A stretch of DNA of 6,212 nt. Source: Planctomycetota bacterium (lineage in GTDB: Bacteria > Planctomycetota > Phycisphaerae > UBA1845). Shown here piece after piece: positions 1 through 6,212 of this stretch. Every line of letters starts with the position of its first letter. The stretch's first letter is position 1. The notes under the pieces are model-generated. The model saw only the letters and a program-made list of their open reading frames with translations, was not told the DNA's origin and did not search any database. The stretch spans positions 456-6,667 of the forward strand of contig JADFIX010000218.1 in assembly GCA_022566435.1 (NCBI GenBank), written 5' to 3'. The position numbers and the translations under genes were made by a program.

Positions 1-879
1 TCGGCCGGCCACGGTTTCGCCGATCCCCGCAGCGGAGCGGATTTGGAACGCGATGCTCGCGGTCGACTGACGCCCCTTGCCGCCCCCGCCTTCCCCTGAC
101 GTATCGGCCGCCGACCACACCAAAGTATCGTTCGTGCCCACAAGCGTCACTTGCGCGGCGCCGCCTCTGCCGCCTCGGCGCGCGACGAGCGTGGCAGCTC
201 GATTCGCCCCCCAGCGCATGAGTAAGAGCGCGTTGTCTTCGGTATCATAGTTACGTGTCTCGCCCGGTGCCCGCGCGAAGCTGCAAACGGCATAGACGGA
301 GTCCGGCACGCCCATCAGAGTCACGAGCAGGTCGACCAACACGTAGGCCCCGTGCAGCAGCACGCCGCCGCCCGCTCGGAGCGAATCGCCGCGCCATCCG
401 CCCGGCTCATCGCCGATCGAAATCTGCCCTACAGCGGTATGCACATACCCTGCACGATTTTCGAGCATGTCCGCGCCGGTCGGCCATCCATCGTGATGCC
501 ACTCCCTGGAAATCAGAAAGGGACAATCCGCTGCTTCGAATCGGGCCACCAAACTTCGCCCTTCCTGCAAAGAACGGGCGAAAGGCGGTTTGTGAAAGAC
601 CGGAATACCGCGTTCGACCGCCAAGGGAAGAAACTCAGACGATTGGTGCGGTTCGGTCGCGACGACCAGAAGATCAAGGCCCGAATGAGCGGACTCGACG
701 ATGAGTGATCGATAGTCTTCGTAGGCCGAGACAGACTCCGCGATGTCACATTCGCGGAGCACGGCCGGATCGGAATCCGCCACCGCGACCACCTCGAAAA
801 GATCGCCGTCGCGCAAGATGTCAAGGTAATCAAGCCCCGTCCGCGTCAGGCCTGCCAACGCCACTTTCCTCGACTTCAA
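1..879 (-). CDS. Gfo/Idh/MocA-family oxidoreductase-like protein, partial (C-terminus beyond left edge)
   Basis: The minus strand is open for 293 codons from a TTG at 879 to the window edge. The N-terminus is a Rossmann-like dinucleotide fold: strand-turn-helix with GLTRTG at residues 10-15, strand VVAVADSD at 30-37, then LDLLVVATEPH (68-78) and GIPVFHKPP (91-99), which matches the family's 'EKP' segment with Lys97 kept and Glu replaced by His96. Residues 170-185 (GGGVLLHGAYVLVDLL) match the second-domain motif usually written GGGxxxDxGxHxxD. Known members are NAD(P)-dependent dehydrogenases or reductases of sugars and related substrates. Here the glycine motif and the catalytic histidine position look altered, so the activity is uncertain. 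TTG is chosen because AAGGGAG lies 6 nt upstream; no ATG gives a full fold. It overlaps the upstream gene by 50 nt, implying coupled translation. The family call is secure; the substrate is unknown. Confidence 0.85.
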   Translation of the reverse strand, partial: MKSRKVALAGLTRTGLDYLDILRDGDLFEVVAVADSDPAVLRECDIAESVSAYEDYRSLIVESAHSGLDLLVVATEPHQSSEFLPLAVERGIPVFHKPPFARSLQEGRSLVARFEAADCPFLISREWHHDGWPTGADMLENRAGYVHTAVGQISIGDEPGGWRGDSLRAGGGVLLHGAYVLVDLLVTLMGVPDSVYAVCSFARAPGETRNYDTEDNALLLMRWGANRAATLVARRGGRGGAAQVTLVGTNDTLVWSAADTSGEGGGGKGRQSTASIAFQIRSAAGIGETVAGR

Positions 880-1504
880 CGCGTGCTCCCTTATCGCCTT
901 CGCGGACCCTGCGGTAAAAAGAAATGGCAGGCCGAAGAATTCGAACGATCTCCTTCTCCGGGATGCCCGCCATACGCCGAATGGTGCGATCGATCAACTC
1001 CCCCGCGTCCGGATGCGTGATTTTCGGAAACAGTTCCGCCCACTGCCGCTCCTGCGGCAGCAGCGCCTCGAATTGGTCCTCTCCGTCGTCGGCCGGCAGC
1101 TCGTACGGATACCGAACCTCAAGCCGCCCCACATCGTAGTCCCGCGTCCCGAACGGGCCCATCTTGATCGTCAGTCGGTCGCGACCGGCATAGACACCGA
1201 CGGCCCCCGGCCAGATCGCCATGCACACCAGTCCCGCCGCCCGGATCGCGAAAGCCACCGCACCCAAGACGACTGGAATCATCAATACCGCGAAGCAATA
1301 GTCCACAAGGCGGTTCGAAACACCGGAAGGGATGAATTGGAGCTGACTGAAAACGGCAACGGCCGCCCCCCCCAACCCCACCGCCGGCAAAACCCACAGC
1401 AAGGCACTGGCCAGGGTGGACCCGCGAGGCAACGGCAAAACGGCGATCATGTCGTCTGGCTTATCCACTGGTTCACACGTTCTTCCATAGACGTTCGAGG
1501 GCAA
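830..1504 (-). CDS. Two-pass membrane protein of unknown function
   Basis: I do not recognise a named family. The 224-residue reading has two hydrophobic segments (about 31-53 and 66-99), followed by a soluble tail of about 120 residues. The stretch at about 103-135 (VYAGRDRLTIKMGPFGTRDY and what follows) alternates like the beta strands of small bacterial PH-like domains found in two-helix membrane proteins; this is only a resemblance. A short acidic run (DDGED, 139-143) and a helical segment follow. The start is uncertain. TTG at 1504 lies 3 nt after the stop of the BatA-like gene but has only an AGGA placed too close to it. ATG at 1450 (residue 19) begins just before the first membrane helix but has no clear ribosome binding site. 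Tight spacing upstream and a 50-nt overlap downstream place it in the operon, probably as a membrane partner of the MoxR/VWA module. Confidence 0.75.
   Translation of the reverse strand: MPSNVYGRTCEPVDKPDDMIAVLPLPRGSTLASALLWVLPAVGLGGAAVAVFSQLQFIPSGVSNRLVDYCFAVLMIPVVLGAVAFAIRAAGLVCMAIWPGAVGVYAGRDRLTIKMGPFGTRDYDVGRLEVRYPYELPADDGEDQFEALLPQERQWAELFPKITHPDAGELIDRTIRRMAGIPEKEIVRILRPAISFYRRVREGDKGARVEVEESGVGRPDADGA
886..892 (-). promoter_or_regulatory. Ribosome binding site deciding the TTG start of the oxidoreductase-like gene
   Basis: The minus strand reads AAGGGAG followed by 6 nt and then TTG at 879-877. This is a strong Shine-Dalgarno sequence at good spacing, and it lies inside the end of the upstream membrane-protein gene. 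It supports TTG rather than the in-frame GTG or TTG codons 5 to 7 codons further in. Confidence 0.7.
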
Positions 1505-1507
1505 TTC

Positions 1508-3553
1508 CTACACGAAGATGCGCTGATTGTAGATGACCCACTCCAACAAGAGCAAGACCAATAGCCCAAAAAGAAAATAGGACCAGGCCGGTCTGTTCAC
1601 TTGAATCGAAGCCGCCTTGGTGGTCAAAGTCACCGCGCCGAGGGCCAATGCCTCGGCTGGCCGCACATGACTTTCAACTTCGTTGAAAAGATTCACGGCG
1701 AACACGTCGTTTCCGGAGAGACCGGGATCGAGACGGTAAACCCCGACCTGCCGCGTTCGCGCGTAGTGTATGTTGTCGAAACCGACGGCGGGCACGCGAT
1801 CGACAACGCCGTCTGGCCTATGGACCTTGATCTCATCGGAATGACCGGGGATCGGTAGCGTGATCGGAGATCCCGGGCGGACCGACTTCCTCGCGCCGAT
1901 CGACGTGGTACCGGAAAGAAACTGGATGGTATTCTGCATGAAGACGACGAAATCCGCGGTGGTGACCCATTTGGTATTCATCAGTGGGCGTCCCTTTTCG
2001 TCGTAGGCGATCAGACTGAACGCGCTAATGAGGTATTGGCTGGCATCGCGAGATAGATAAGCGAGAACGGGCGAAGATTGCCCGTCAATAATGGATACGG
2101 CCTCGGGCGGCAAGACAAGCCGGTGCCACTCGTAGACGTACAGGGCTTCGACACCGACGTACCGTAGCACGGGATGGGTTTCGTCCCAGTTGAAAATCAC
2201 TTCGTTTGCGATGATGTCCTTGCGGGACAGGCCGTCGAGGGTCGGGATCCCGCCCCAGAAGAAATAGTTTCCTTGGGGAAGGCGCGCGGTCGAGTGATCG
2301 TCAAAAATAACGACATCGAAACGGCTTCGATCGCCGTCTTGAATGTCTCGCTCGTCCGCTTGCTCGTACTGCGCCGGCGTCATTTTTTCCACGGTGAGCG
2401 GCAGCGTCTGCAGCACGCTATCCAGAAACCAGTTGCCGCCCGACACGAGCAGAACCTGTACGTGTCGGGGCTCGTCAATGATCGACCAAGCGCGATTGTC
2501 CGCCGAGAGCGCGTCATCGATACGAAGCACGACCTCCACCGTACCACCGCCTCCGAACTCGATTTCGTCGAACGCGATCACACCGACCGAATCCGCCGCT
2601 TCCGTTCGTTTCGTTGGCACCGGAGAATCATGGTCCTCTTCTCCCAAACCCGGCGCGTCGGGTAGCGGCCCTAGCTCGATCGATTGCACATCCACATTCT
2701 CCCCGTCGATGTAGAGGACGGCATCCAGGGCGACGGGATCGGGACCGAAGTTTTCGATCGTGGTCGACACTTCGAGAATCTCGGGCGTTTCGTAGTTTCG
2801 CCTGGCGTTCATGGCAATAATACCGACGTTGTCCGCCCGCTTGCCGACGCTGGTTACGTGAATATTATCAACGTCAAATTTCTGCAAGGTCACCTTATCG
2901 GCGTCCTCCACGCGACCATCGGTGAATATGAATACGGTCGCCGGCGGCGCGACCGAATCCGGAGCCCGATCCGCGCCTGCCTCGTCGCTTCCAATGATAA
3001 TGTTTTGCGTATACGCCTCCGCGAGGCTCATGGCTTCACCCAATGATGAAGCGCTCTGCGTTTGCTCGATGGATTCGATCTTGCGTTTGAGCGCTTGACG
3101 ATCAGTGTCAAACGACGAGACCACGGTGGCGCGATCACAAAAAGCGATCACCATGGCCCGAGAATCTTCATCCATGCCGTCGATCACTCGTTTCGCCTGG
3201 TGCTTGGCCATATCGAGACGCGTGCGCCCATCCGCCTCCATCACGGCCATCGACGCCGACTGGTCTACCAGGATGATGATCGTACTTTCGTGAGCCAAGG
3301 CCATTTCCAACATGGGTTTTCCCAGCGCCAACGCCGCGAGTAGCAGAATGAGAAGTTGCAGAAGCAGAAGCACACTGCTGCGAAGTCGCTGGAACGGCGA
3401 ATTGACGTGCAAGTCCTCGACGGATTTCTTCCAAAGCAGCGTGGACGGCACCATTCGCACCGATCGCTTCAATTTGAGAAAGTAAAGGGCAATCAGCGGC
3501 GGCACGGTCAAACCTGCGGCCAGGGCGATTGTCGCGGGACTCAGAAAACTCAT
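1508..3553 (-). CDS. BatA-like VWA-domain membrane protein
   Basis: This 681-residue protein has the BatA architecture. The N-terminus has two membrane segments (about 5-27 and 59-79) separated by a basic loop containing VPSTLLWKK, typical of the BatA N-terminal domain. A VWA domain follows from about 91. Its MIDAS metal site shows as D97-Q-S99-A-S101 and T211-D212-G213, with serines (S169/S170) where the MIDAS threonine usually lies. Next come a beta-rich region (about 250-360, CARDB-like in feel), a segment with LLVSGGNWFLDSVL (368-381) and LPQGNYFFWG (425-434), and a final membrane helix at about 656-675 ending in a short tail. The ATG is preceded by GAGGAG (3563-3568) 9 nt upstream. Such proteins expose the VWA domain between membrane anchors and work with MoxR ATPases. 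A low-complexity acidic stretch at about 304-321 looks like a linker. Some relatives have a larger C-terminal part. Confidence 0.9.
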   Translation of the reverse strand: MSFLSPATIALAAGLTVPPLIALYFLKLKRSVRMVPSTLLWKKSVEDLHVNSPFQRLRSSVLLLLQLLILLLAALALGKPMLEMALAHESTIIILVDQSASMAVMEADGRTRLDMAKHQAKRVIDGMDEDSRAMVIAFCDRATVVSSFDTDRQALKRKIESIEQTQSASSLGEAMSLAEAYTQNIIIGSDEAGADRAPDSVAPPATVFIFTDGRVEDADKVTLQKFDVDNIHVTSVGKRADNVGIIAMNARRNYETPEILEVSTTIENFGPDPVALDAVLYIDGENVDVQSIELGPLPDAPGLGEEDHDSPVPTKRTEAADSVGVIAFDEIEFGGGGTVEVVLRIDDALSADNRAWSIIDEPRHVQVLLVSGGNWFLDSVLQTLPLTVEKMTPAQYEQADERDIQDGDRSRFDVVIFDDHSTARLPQGNYFFWGGIPTLDGLSRKDIIANEVIFNWDETHPVLRYVGVEALYVYEWHRLVLPPEAVSIIDGQSSPVLAYLSRDASQYLISAFSLIAYDEKGRPLMNTKWVTTADFVVFMQNTIQFLSGTTSIGARKSVRPGSPITLPIPGHSDEIKVHRPDGVVDRVPAVGFDNIHYARTRQVGVYRLDPGLSGNDVFAVNLFNEVESHVRPAEALALGAVTLTTKAASIQVNRPAWSYFLFGLLVLLLLEWVIYNQRIFV

Positions 3554-3607
3554 CCGGCGTTACTCCTCGAACCGGGTCGCGTTTTGCTATCGAGCGTCAT
3601 CATCACA

Positions 3608-4510
3608 CTACTTCAATAACCCGCGCTTGCGGAAATATGACAGCACCATTTGGTCGAACGCCACTTCGGTACTCGTGAACATGTAGCTAATCCCGCGCGT
3701 CGCGCAGAAATCCTTTAGCCCGCCACAATAGGCTTCGAGGTTTCGTTTGTAACGGTTGAGCAAGGCCCGACCGACGGTCACCTCGGCGAAGTCTTCGTCC
3801 TCCATGTCGGTAAGCCGGAGGTCGCCCGCGAGGCGCGGATCGATCTCCTCGGGACTGAGAATCTGCAAGGCGTAGATGTCGTACTTGCGCGCCATAAGAA
3901 ATCTCAAGCCGTCCTCGTATCCACCCTTGTCGACAAAGTCGCTCAGCAGCAGCACGATGCCGGGCTGCGGATGGCGAATGGCGAACTGCTTGCCTGTCGC
4001 CGCCAAGTCGCCGGCGCCGGCGAACTCGAGCTTTGTCAGAAAATCAATCACTCTGGCCATCAGCCGTCGCCCGCGAACACCGGACAGCTCGAATTGCAGC
4101 CCGTCGGCGAAACCGTAGAGGCTCACCCTGTCGAAGTTGACCAGCCCGATATAGGCAATCGCCGCCGCGACGCGACGGGCGTACAGCCCCTTGTGGGGAT
4201 CGCCCCAGTCCATACTTTTGGAGACGTCGATCAGCACGCTGACGTGAAGATCTACCTCTTCCAGGAAAAGTTTGATGAACAGCTTGTTCAGGCGGGCGTA
4301 AATATTCCAATCGAGGTGGCGCAGATCGTCGCCGCTGACGTAGTTGCGATAGTCGGCGAACTCCACGGACGCGCCGCGACGCTTGGTGAGACGCTCGCCA
4401 CGCATCTTTCCTGCGAAGATCTTGCGGCTGACAAGCGATAACTGGTCGAGCCGGTTCATGAAGTCCGAATCGAGCAATTCGTCAGGCTTTTTTCGGGTTG
4501 CGACGGCCAA
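3608..4510 (-). CDS. DUF58-domain protein (VWA-like MoxR partner)
   Basis: This 300-residue protein carries the DUF58 signature at residues 51-85: FADYRNYVSGDDLRHLDW, then YARL and the FLEE motif. A VWA-like fold follows, with D95-V-S97-K-S99 resembling a MIDAS motif and S190-D191-F on the next conserved strand. No membrane segment or signal peptide is visible, so it should be cytosolic, unlike longer DUF58 proteins that have N-terminal helices. The family is almost always encoded next to a MoxR ATPase and is thought to act as its adaptor or target-recognition subunit. The start is TTG at 4510, supported by GAGGAG 8 nt upstream; the first in-frame ATG (residue 18) has no such site. The gene lies 75 nt after the MoxR gene and 54 nt before the BatA-like gene, all in one direction. 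The family call is firm; the client is unknown. Confidence 0.93.
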   Translation of the reverse strand: MAVATRKKPDELLDSDFMNRLDQLSLVSRKIFAGKMRGERLTKRRGASVEFADYRNYVSGDDLRHLDWNIYARLNKLFIKLFLEEVDLHVSVLIDVSKSMDWGDPHKGLYARRVAAAIAYIGLVNFDRVSLYGFADGLQFELSGVRGRRLMARVIDFLTKLEFAGAGDLAATGKQFAIRHPQPGIVLLLSDFVDKGGYEDGLRFLMARKYDIYALQILSPEEIDPRLAGDLRLTDMEDEDFAEVTVGRALLNRYKRNLEAYCGGLKDFCATRGISYMFTSTEVAFDQMVLSYFRKRGLLK

Positions 4511-4518
4511 TGGAACGA

Positions 4519-4524
4519 CTCCTC
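4519..4524 (-). promoter_or_regulatory. Ribosome binding site deciding the TTG start of the DUF58 gene
   Basis: GAGGAG on the minus strand is followed by 8 nt and then TTG at 4510-4508. This is the only good Shine-Dalgarno match near the beginning of the DUF58 reading frame, so TTG is preferred over the later ATG. Confidence 0.7.
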
Positions 4525-4585
4525 GGAAGCTTCGTCAACCTATTCGAACGCGACGACGATCGCCGGCTTTTTACGAGTCGCTCGC

Positions 4586-5605
4586 TCACGCCGCGGCTTC
4601 CGCCATCGTCGGCGTCTTTTCCATGATCTCACGCAACACGTCGTCGGTGCTAATTCCTTCGGCCTCGCCCTCGAAGTTGAGCAAGACACGGTGGCGCATG
4701 GCGGGCAAGTAAACTCTTTGTACGTCGCTGAAGCTCGTGTTGAATCGACCGTCTAGCAAGGCGTACAGCTTAGCGCCTAAGGTCAAAGTTTGAACCGCGC
4801 GGGGACTGACGCCCCACCGTACGTACTTATTGGTGACTTCCACGGCGTAGGGTCCGGCGGGATGAGACGCCATCGCCAGACGCGCCGCATAATCCTGTAC
4901 GTGCGGGGCCATCACCACGCGGCGCACCAGCGCCTGCGTGCCGATGATGTCGTCCCCGGACATGACCACATTGATCGACGGGCGATAGCCGGTCGTGGTG
5001 CGATCGAGAATCGTCTTCAGTTCCTCCTTGGTCGAGTAATTCACGACCAGCTTGAACATGAACCGGTCGAGCTGGGCCTCTGGAAGTGGATAGGTGCCCT
5101 CCTGCTCGATGGGGTTCTGGGTGCCCATGACGAAGAACGGCTCTTCCAGCTTGTGCTGCGTACCGCCCACCGTGACGGTGTGCTCCTGCATCGCTTCCAG
5201 AAGAGCGGACTGCGTCTTGGGTGTCGCCCGGTTGATCTCGTCGGCCAGGACGATCTGCGCGAAGAGCGGTCCGGACTGGAATTCAAATTCCCGTTTCCCG
5301 GTGGCCGGGTTTTCATTGATAACGGTCGTGCCGATGATGTCGGCGGGCATCAGGTCCGGCGTGAACTGAATGCGGGAAAAATGTAGATCGACGGCTTCGG
5401 CCAACGTTCGGATGAGGTAGGTCTTACCGAGCCCCGGCACGCCTTCGATCAGCACGTGTCCGCCGACAAAGAGCGCCGTGAGCACGCCCTCGACGACGTC
5501 CTTGTGCCCAACGATGGCCTTGCCGATTTCCTTCTTCAATGCCGCGAACTTGCCACGGAACTCATCGGCCGCTTTTTCCACATTCGAATCGATTTCTGCC
5601 GCCAT
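4586..5605 (-). CDS. MoxR-family AAA+ ATPase
   Basis: This 339-residue protein is a complete MoxR-type AAA+ ATPase of usual length. Visible motifs are Walker A GVPGLGKT at 55-62 (Lys61, Thr62), Walker B QIVLADEINRA at 117-127 (Asp122, Glu123), sensor 1 GTQNP at 161-165 (Asn164), LDRFMFK at 179-185 containing the likely arginine finger, and sensor 2 GVSPRA at 265-270 (Arg269). The family-typical FTPDLMPADIIGT (81-93) and QEGTYPLPEAQLDRF are intact. MoxR proteins form ATP-driven rings that help mature or activate other proteins, often through metal or cofactor insertion, together with VWA-domain partners; the next two genes encode such partners. The ATG at 5605 has AAGG 7 nt upstream, overlapping the stop codon of the preceding fragment. 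It is the first complete gene of the operon present here. Confidence 0.96.
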   Translation of the reverse strand: MAAEIDSNVEKAADEFRGKFAALKKEIGKAIVGHKDVVEGVLTALFVGGHVLIEGVPGLGKTYLIRTLAEAVDLHFSRIQFTPDLMPADIIGTTVINENPATGKREFEFQSGPLFAQIVLADEINRATPKTQSALLEAMQEHTVTVGGTQHKLEEPFFVMGTQNPIEQEGTYPLPEAQLDRFMFKLVVNYSTKEELKTILDRTTTGYRPSINVVMSGDDIIGTQALVRRVVMAPHVQDYAARLAMASHPAGPYAVEVTNKYVRWGVSPRAVQTLTLGAKLYALLDGRFNTSFSDVQRVYLPAMRHRVLLNFEGEAEGISTDDVLREIMEKTPTMAEAAA

Positions 5606-5612
5606 GTTTGTG

Positions 5613-5617
5613 CCTTA
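5613..5617 (-). promoter_or_regulatory. Ribosome binding site of the MoxR gene, overlapping the upstream stop codon
   Basis: TAAGG on the minus strand contains both the TAA stop of the upstream fragment and the AAGG that lies 7 nt before the MoxR ATG. This arrangement points to translational coupling with a gene now mostly missing from the window. Confidence 0.55.
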
Positions 5618-5752
5618 CCCTTTCTCGAACCACGCGTGCCACATGTCAAGCGTGGTCTCTGATTCAGCGTCTTCTCGGTGCGAATACCGCGCGGCGCGCA
5701 AGGCATGGGCGGCGTCTTCGATCACCTTGTCCAGTTTGGCGTCGGAGAAGCT
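5615..5752 (-). pseudogene. C-terminal fragment of an unknown operon protein upstream of MoxR
   Basis: About 44 to 48 codons are open on the minus strand, ending at TAA (5617-5615) only 9 nt before the MoxR start. The tail reads FSDAKLDKVIEDAAHALRAA, then a charged stretch (RYSHREDAESE), then TTLDMWHAWFEKG. It looks like an amphipathic helical C-terminus, and its composition matches the rest of the operon. I do not recognise the family. Going upstream, the frame meets a TGA at 5764-5762, just past a CTAG at 5751-5754 where the sequence seems to switch to unrelated DNA. The gene is therefore probably not a natural pseudogene but one cut by a chimeric join; the real N-terminal part is absent. 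A natural deletion or insertion cannot be excluded. Confidence 0.5.
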
Positions 5753-5754
5753 AG
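5751..5754. other. Suspected chimeric junction 1 (CTAG)
   Basis: Left of this point the minus strand encodes the end of an operon gene. Right of it the plus strand encodes the middle of an EVE-like domain. Both reading frames lose their N-terminal parts at the same place. The local sequence is GCTAGC. Composition drops from about 60% to about 50% GC across it. Confidence 0.5.
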
Positions 5755-6062
5755 CAGAGATTCAGGATGGCGACCAACTTGCGAAAGTAGTCCTGATCGG
5801 GGCTCTGGATGCTGAAGACTTCCCACAACTTATTGCGAATTTTGTCCGCGCGGTTAAACGTTTTAAGTCTGAGGCGGTGAGTACTAACCTAATTTGGTGG
5901 GTTAATCAGGGAAAGACATTTAGCATAGAGCAAGTCGGGGAGTACATTTGGGCACCGCAATCCACGAAGTCTGGGGCGACATCTGGGCACCATAAAAACG
6001 TTAGTAAGGTGCACGCCTCCGACGTTATCGTGCATTACGCCAATGGCTCAATTGTCGCACTA
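5751..6062 (+). CDS. EVE/PUA-like domain fragment, resembling modification-dependent restriction proteins
   Basis: The plus strand is open for 104 codons with no methionine, so neither end of the gene is present. Residues 48-59 (IWWVNQGKTFSI), 65-70 (YIWAPQ), 80-87 (HHKNVSKV) and 91-104 (DVIVHYANGSIVAL) follow the pattern of the EVE-like domain at the N-terminus of McrB-type or HNH-containing restriction proteins: WWVNQ, then a YxWAP element, then a 'GDxIxxY.NG.I.AIG' strand pair. Such domains belong to the PUA superfamily and are thought to bind modified bases. The preceding ~45 residues look helical. The stretch is about 50% GC, lower than both flanks. It is framed by CTAG at 5751 and 6060, 309 bp apart, and both flanks seem unrelated. 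Family resemblance is by eye; the nuclease or NTPase part that would prove restriction activity is not here. Confidence 0.55.
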
Positions 6063-6063
6063 G
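6060..6063. other. Suspected chimeric junction 2 (CTAG)
   Basis: The EVE-like strand pattern ends at IVAL and a TPR-like sequence begins at GQAQ. The local sequence is ACTAGG. GC rises from about 50% to about 68%. CTAG occurs only four times in the window by my scan, and two of these are at the suspected joins. Confidence 0.45.
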
Positions 6064-6212
6064 GGCAGGCGCAAACCGCGGGCGCTTCGTTCAGCCAGGC
6101 TTTGGACGTGCTCGACGGCCCGGACCCCGGCAAGGCAAAGGACATCCTTACCTCCCTCGCGGACAAGGGGCCACACGGCTACCGGGTGCTGGCGCGCTTT
6201 CAGCTCGCTGCC
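6063..6212 (+). CDS. TPR-protein fragment (YfgM/TPR_21-like), truncated at right edge
   Basis: The last 50 codons read on the plus strand as GQAQTAGASFSQALDVLDGP, then KAKDILTSLADKGPHGYRVL and ARFQLAA. This resembles the first helical repeats of the membrane-anchored tetratricopeptide proteins related to the SecYEG ancillary subunit YfgM, as found in Alphaproteobacteria, where a 'xxGPxGYRxLARFQ' turn is common. GC is about 68% by hand count against 50% just before. The frame is continuous with the preceding EVE-like fragment (an in-frame ATG at 5643 would give one 190-codon open frame to the edge). The two parts do not make sense as one protein, and the beginning of that frame is antisense to the operon fragment. 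I therefore treat the continuity as chance. Family assignment is by recognition only. Confidence 0.4.

Noticed and set aside
513..833. Minus-strand frame of 106 codons
   Set aside because: It is an out-of-frame shadow of the oxidoreductase-like gene; its serine/arginine-rich product has no fold-like pattern, whereas the other frame shows clear family motifs.
1013..1564. Plus-strand frame of 183 codons
   Set aside because: It is antisense to the membrane protein gene, rich in Arg/Gln/His as expected for the complement of a GC-rich gene, and has no recognisable domain.
3550..3603. 17-residue open frame between the DUF58 and BatA-like genes whose TGA overlaps the BatA ATG (ATGA)
   Set aside because: It has no ribosome binding site of its own, and a 54-nt gap will often hold such a frame by chance. 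It also covers the BatA ribosome binding site.
4511..4585. Possible terminator or promoter between MoxR and DUF58
   Set aside because: Only a 4-bp CGAG/CTCG stem is seen, with no T-run in the right place, and no convincing -35/-10 pair.
5944..5991. Near-direct repeat ACATYTGGGCACC (5944-5956 and 5979-5991)
   Set aside because: Only 13 bp, one mismatch, in different codon frames and with no further copies, so it is likely chance.
5643..6212. Single 190-codon plus-strand frame from ATG 5643 to the right edge
   Set aside because: Its first 36 codons are antisense to the operon-gene tail, and the rest joins two unrelated domains. No ribosome binding site was evident.

Overview
The window holds most of a leftward (minus-strand) operon: MoxR-family AAA+ ATPase, DUF58 protein, large BatA-like von Willebrand A (VWA) membrane protein, small two-pass membrane protein of unknown function, and a Gfo/Idh/MocA-fold protein cut off by the left edge. 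The order MoxR > DUF58 > BatA, about 60% GC, Shine-Dalgarno sites before most genes, and a long BatA with an N-terminal double membrane anchor, VWA domain, large extracytoplasmic part and single C-terminal helix suggest a Planctomycetota-type bacterium (Phycisphaerae-like is a guess). The phylum assignment is an inference from architecture only.

Layout. Positions 1-879 (minus) encode the partial Gfo/Idh/MocA-like protein, with a TTG start and a clear ribosome binding site. Positions 830-1504 (minus) hold the membrane protein of unknown function, which overlaps the oxidoreductase-like gene by 50 nt. Positions 1508-3553 (minus) hold the BatA-like protein, 3608-4510 (minus) the DUF58 protein (TTG start), and 4586-5605 (minus) the MoxR ATPase. 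Positions 5615 to about 5752 (minus) hold only the C-terminal tail of a further operon gene. From about 5751 to the right edge the sequence changes character: a ~309-bp stretch reads on the plus strand as part of an EVE/PUA-like domain of the kind attached to modification-dependent restriction enzymes, and the last ~150 bp reads as part of an alphaproteobacterial-looking TPR protein.

How the genes fit together. MoxR ATPases with DUF58 and VWA partners are generally thought to act as a chaperone-like module: the ATPase remodels metal- or cofactor-dependent complexes, and the MIDAS-bearing VWA proteins serve as adaptors at the membrane. The small membrane protein and the oxidoreductase-like protein are translationally linked to this module, but their part in it is unknown. 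The oxidoreductase-like protein appears to have lost several canonical motif residues.

The most important caution is the right end. At 5751 and at 6060 the gene content, the composition (about 60%, then 50%, then 68% GC by hand count) and the likely source change abruptly, and both breakpoints lie on the tetranucleotide CTAG. This looks more like a ligation or assembly chimera than a novel locus. No gene-free stretch longer than 300 bases exists, and I saw no RNA gene, CRISPR array, insertion sequence or convincing terminator.
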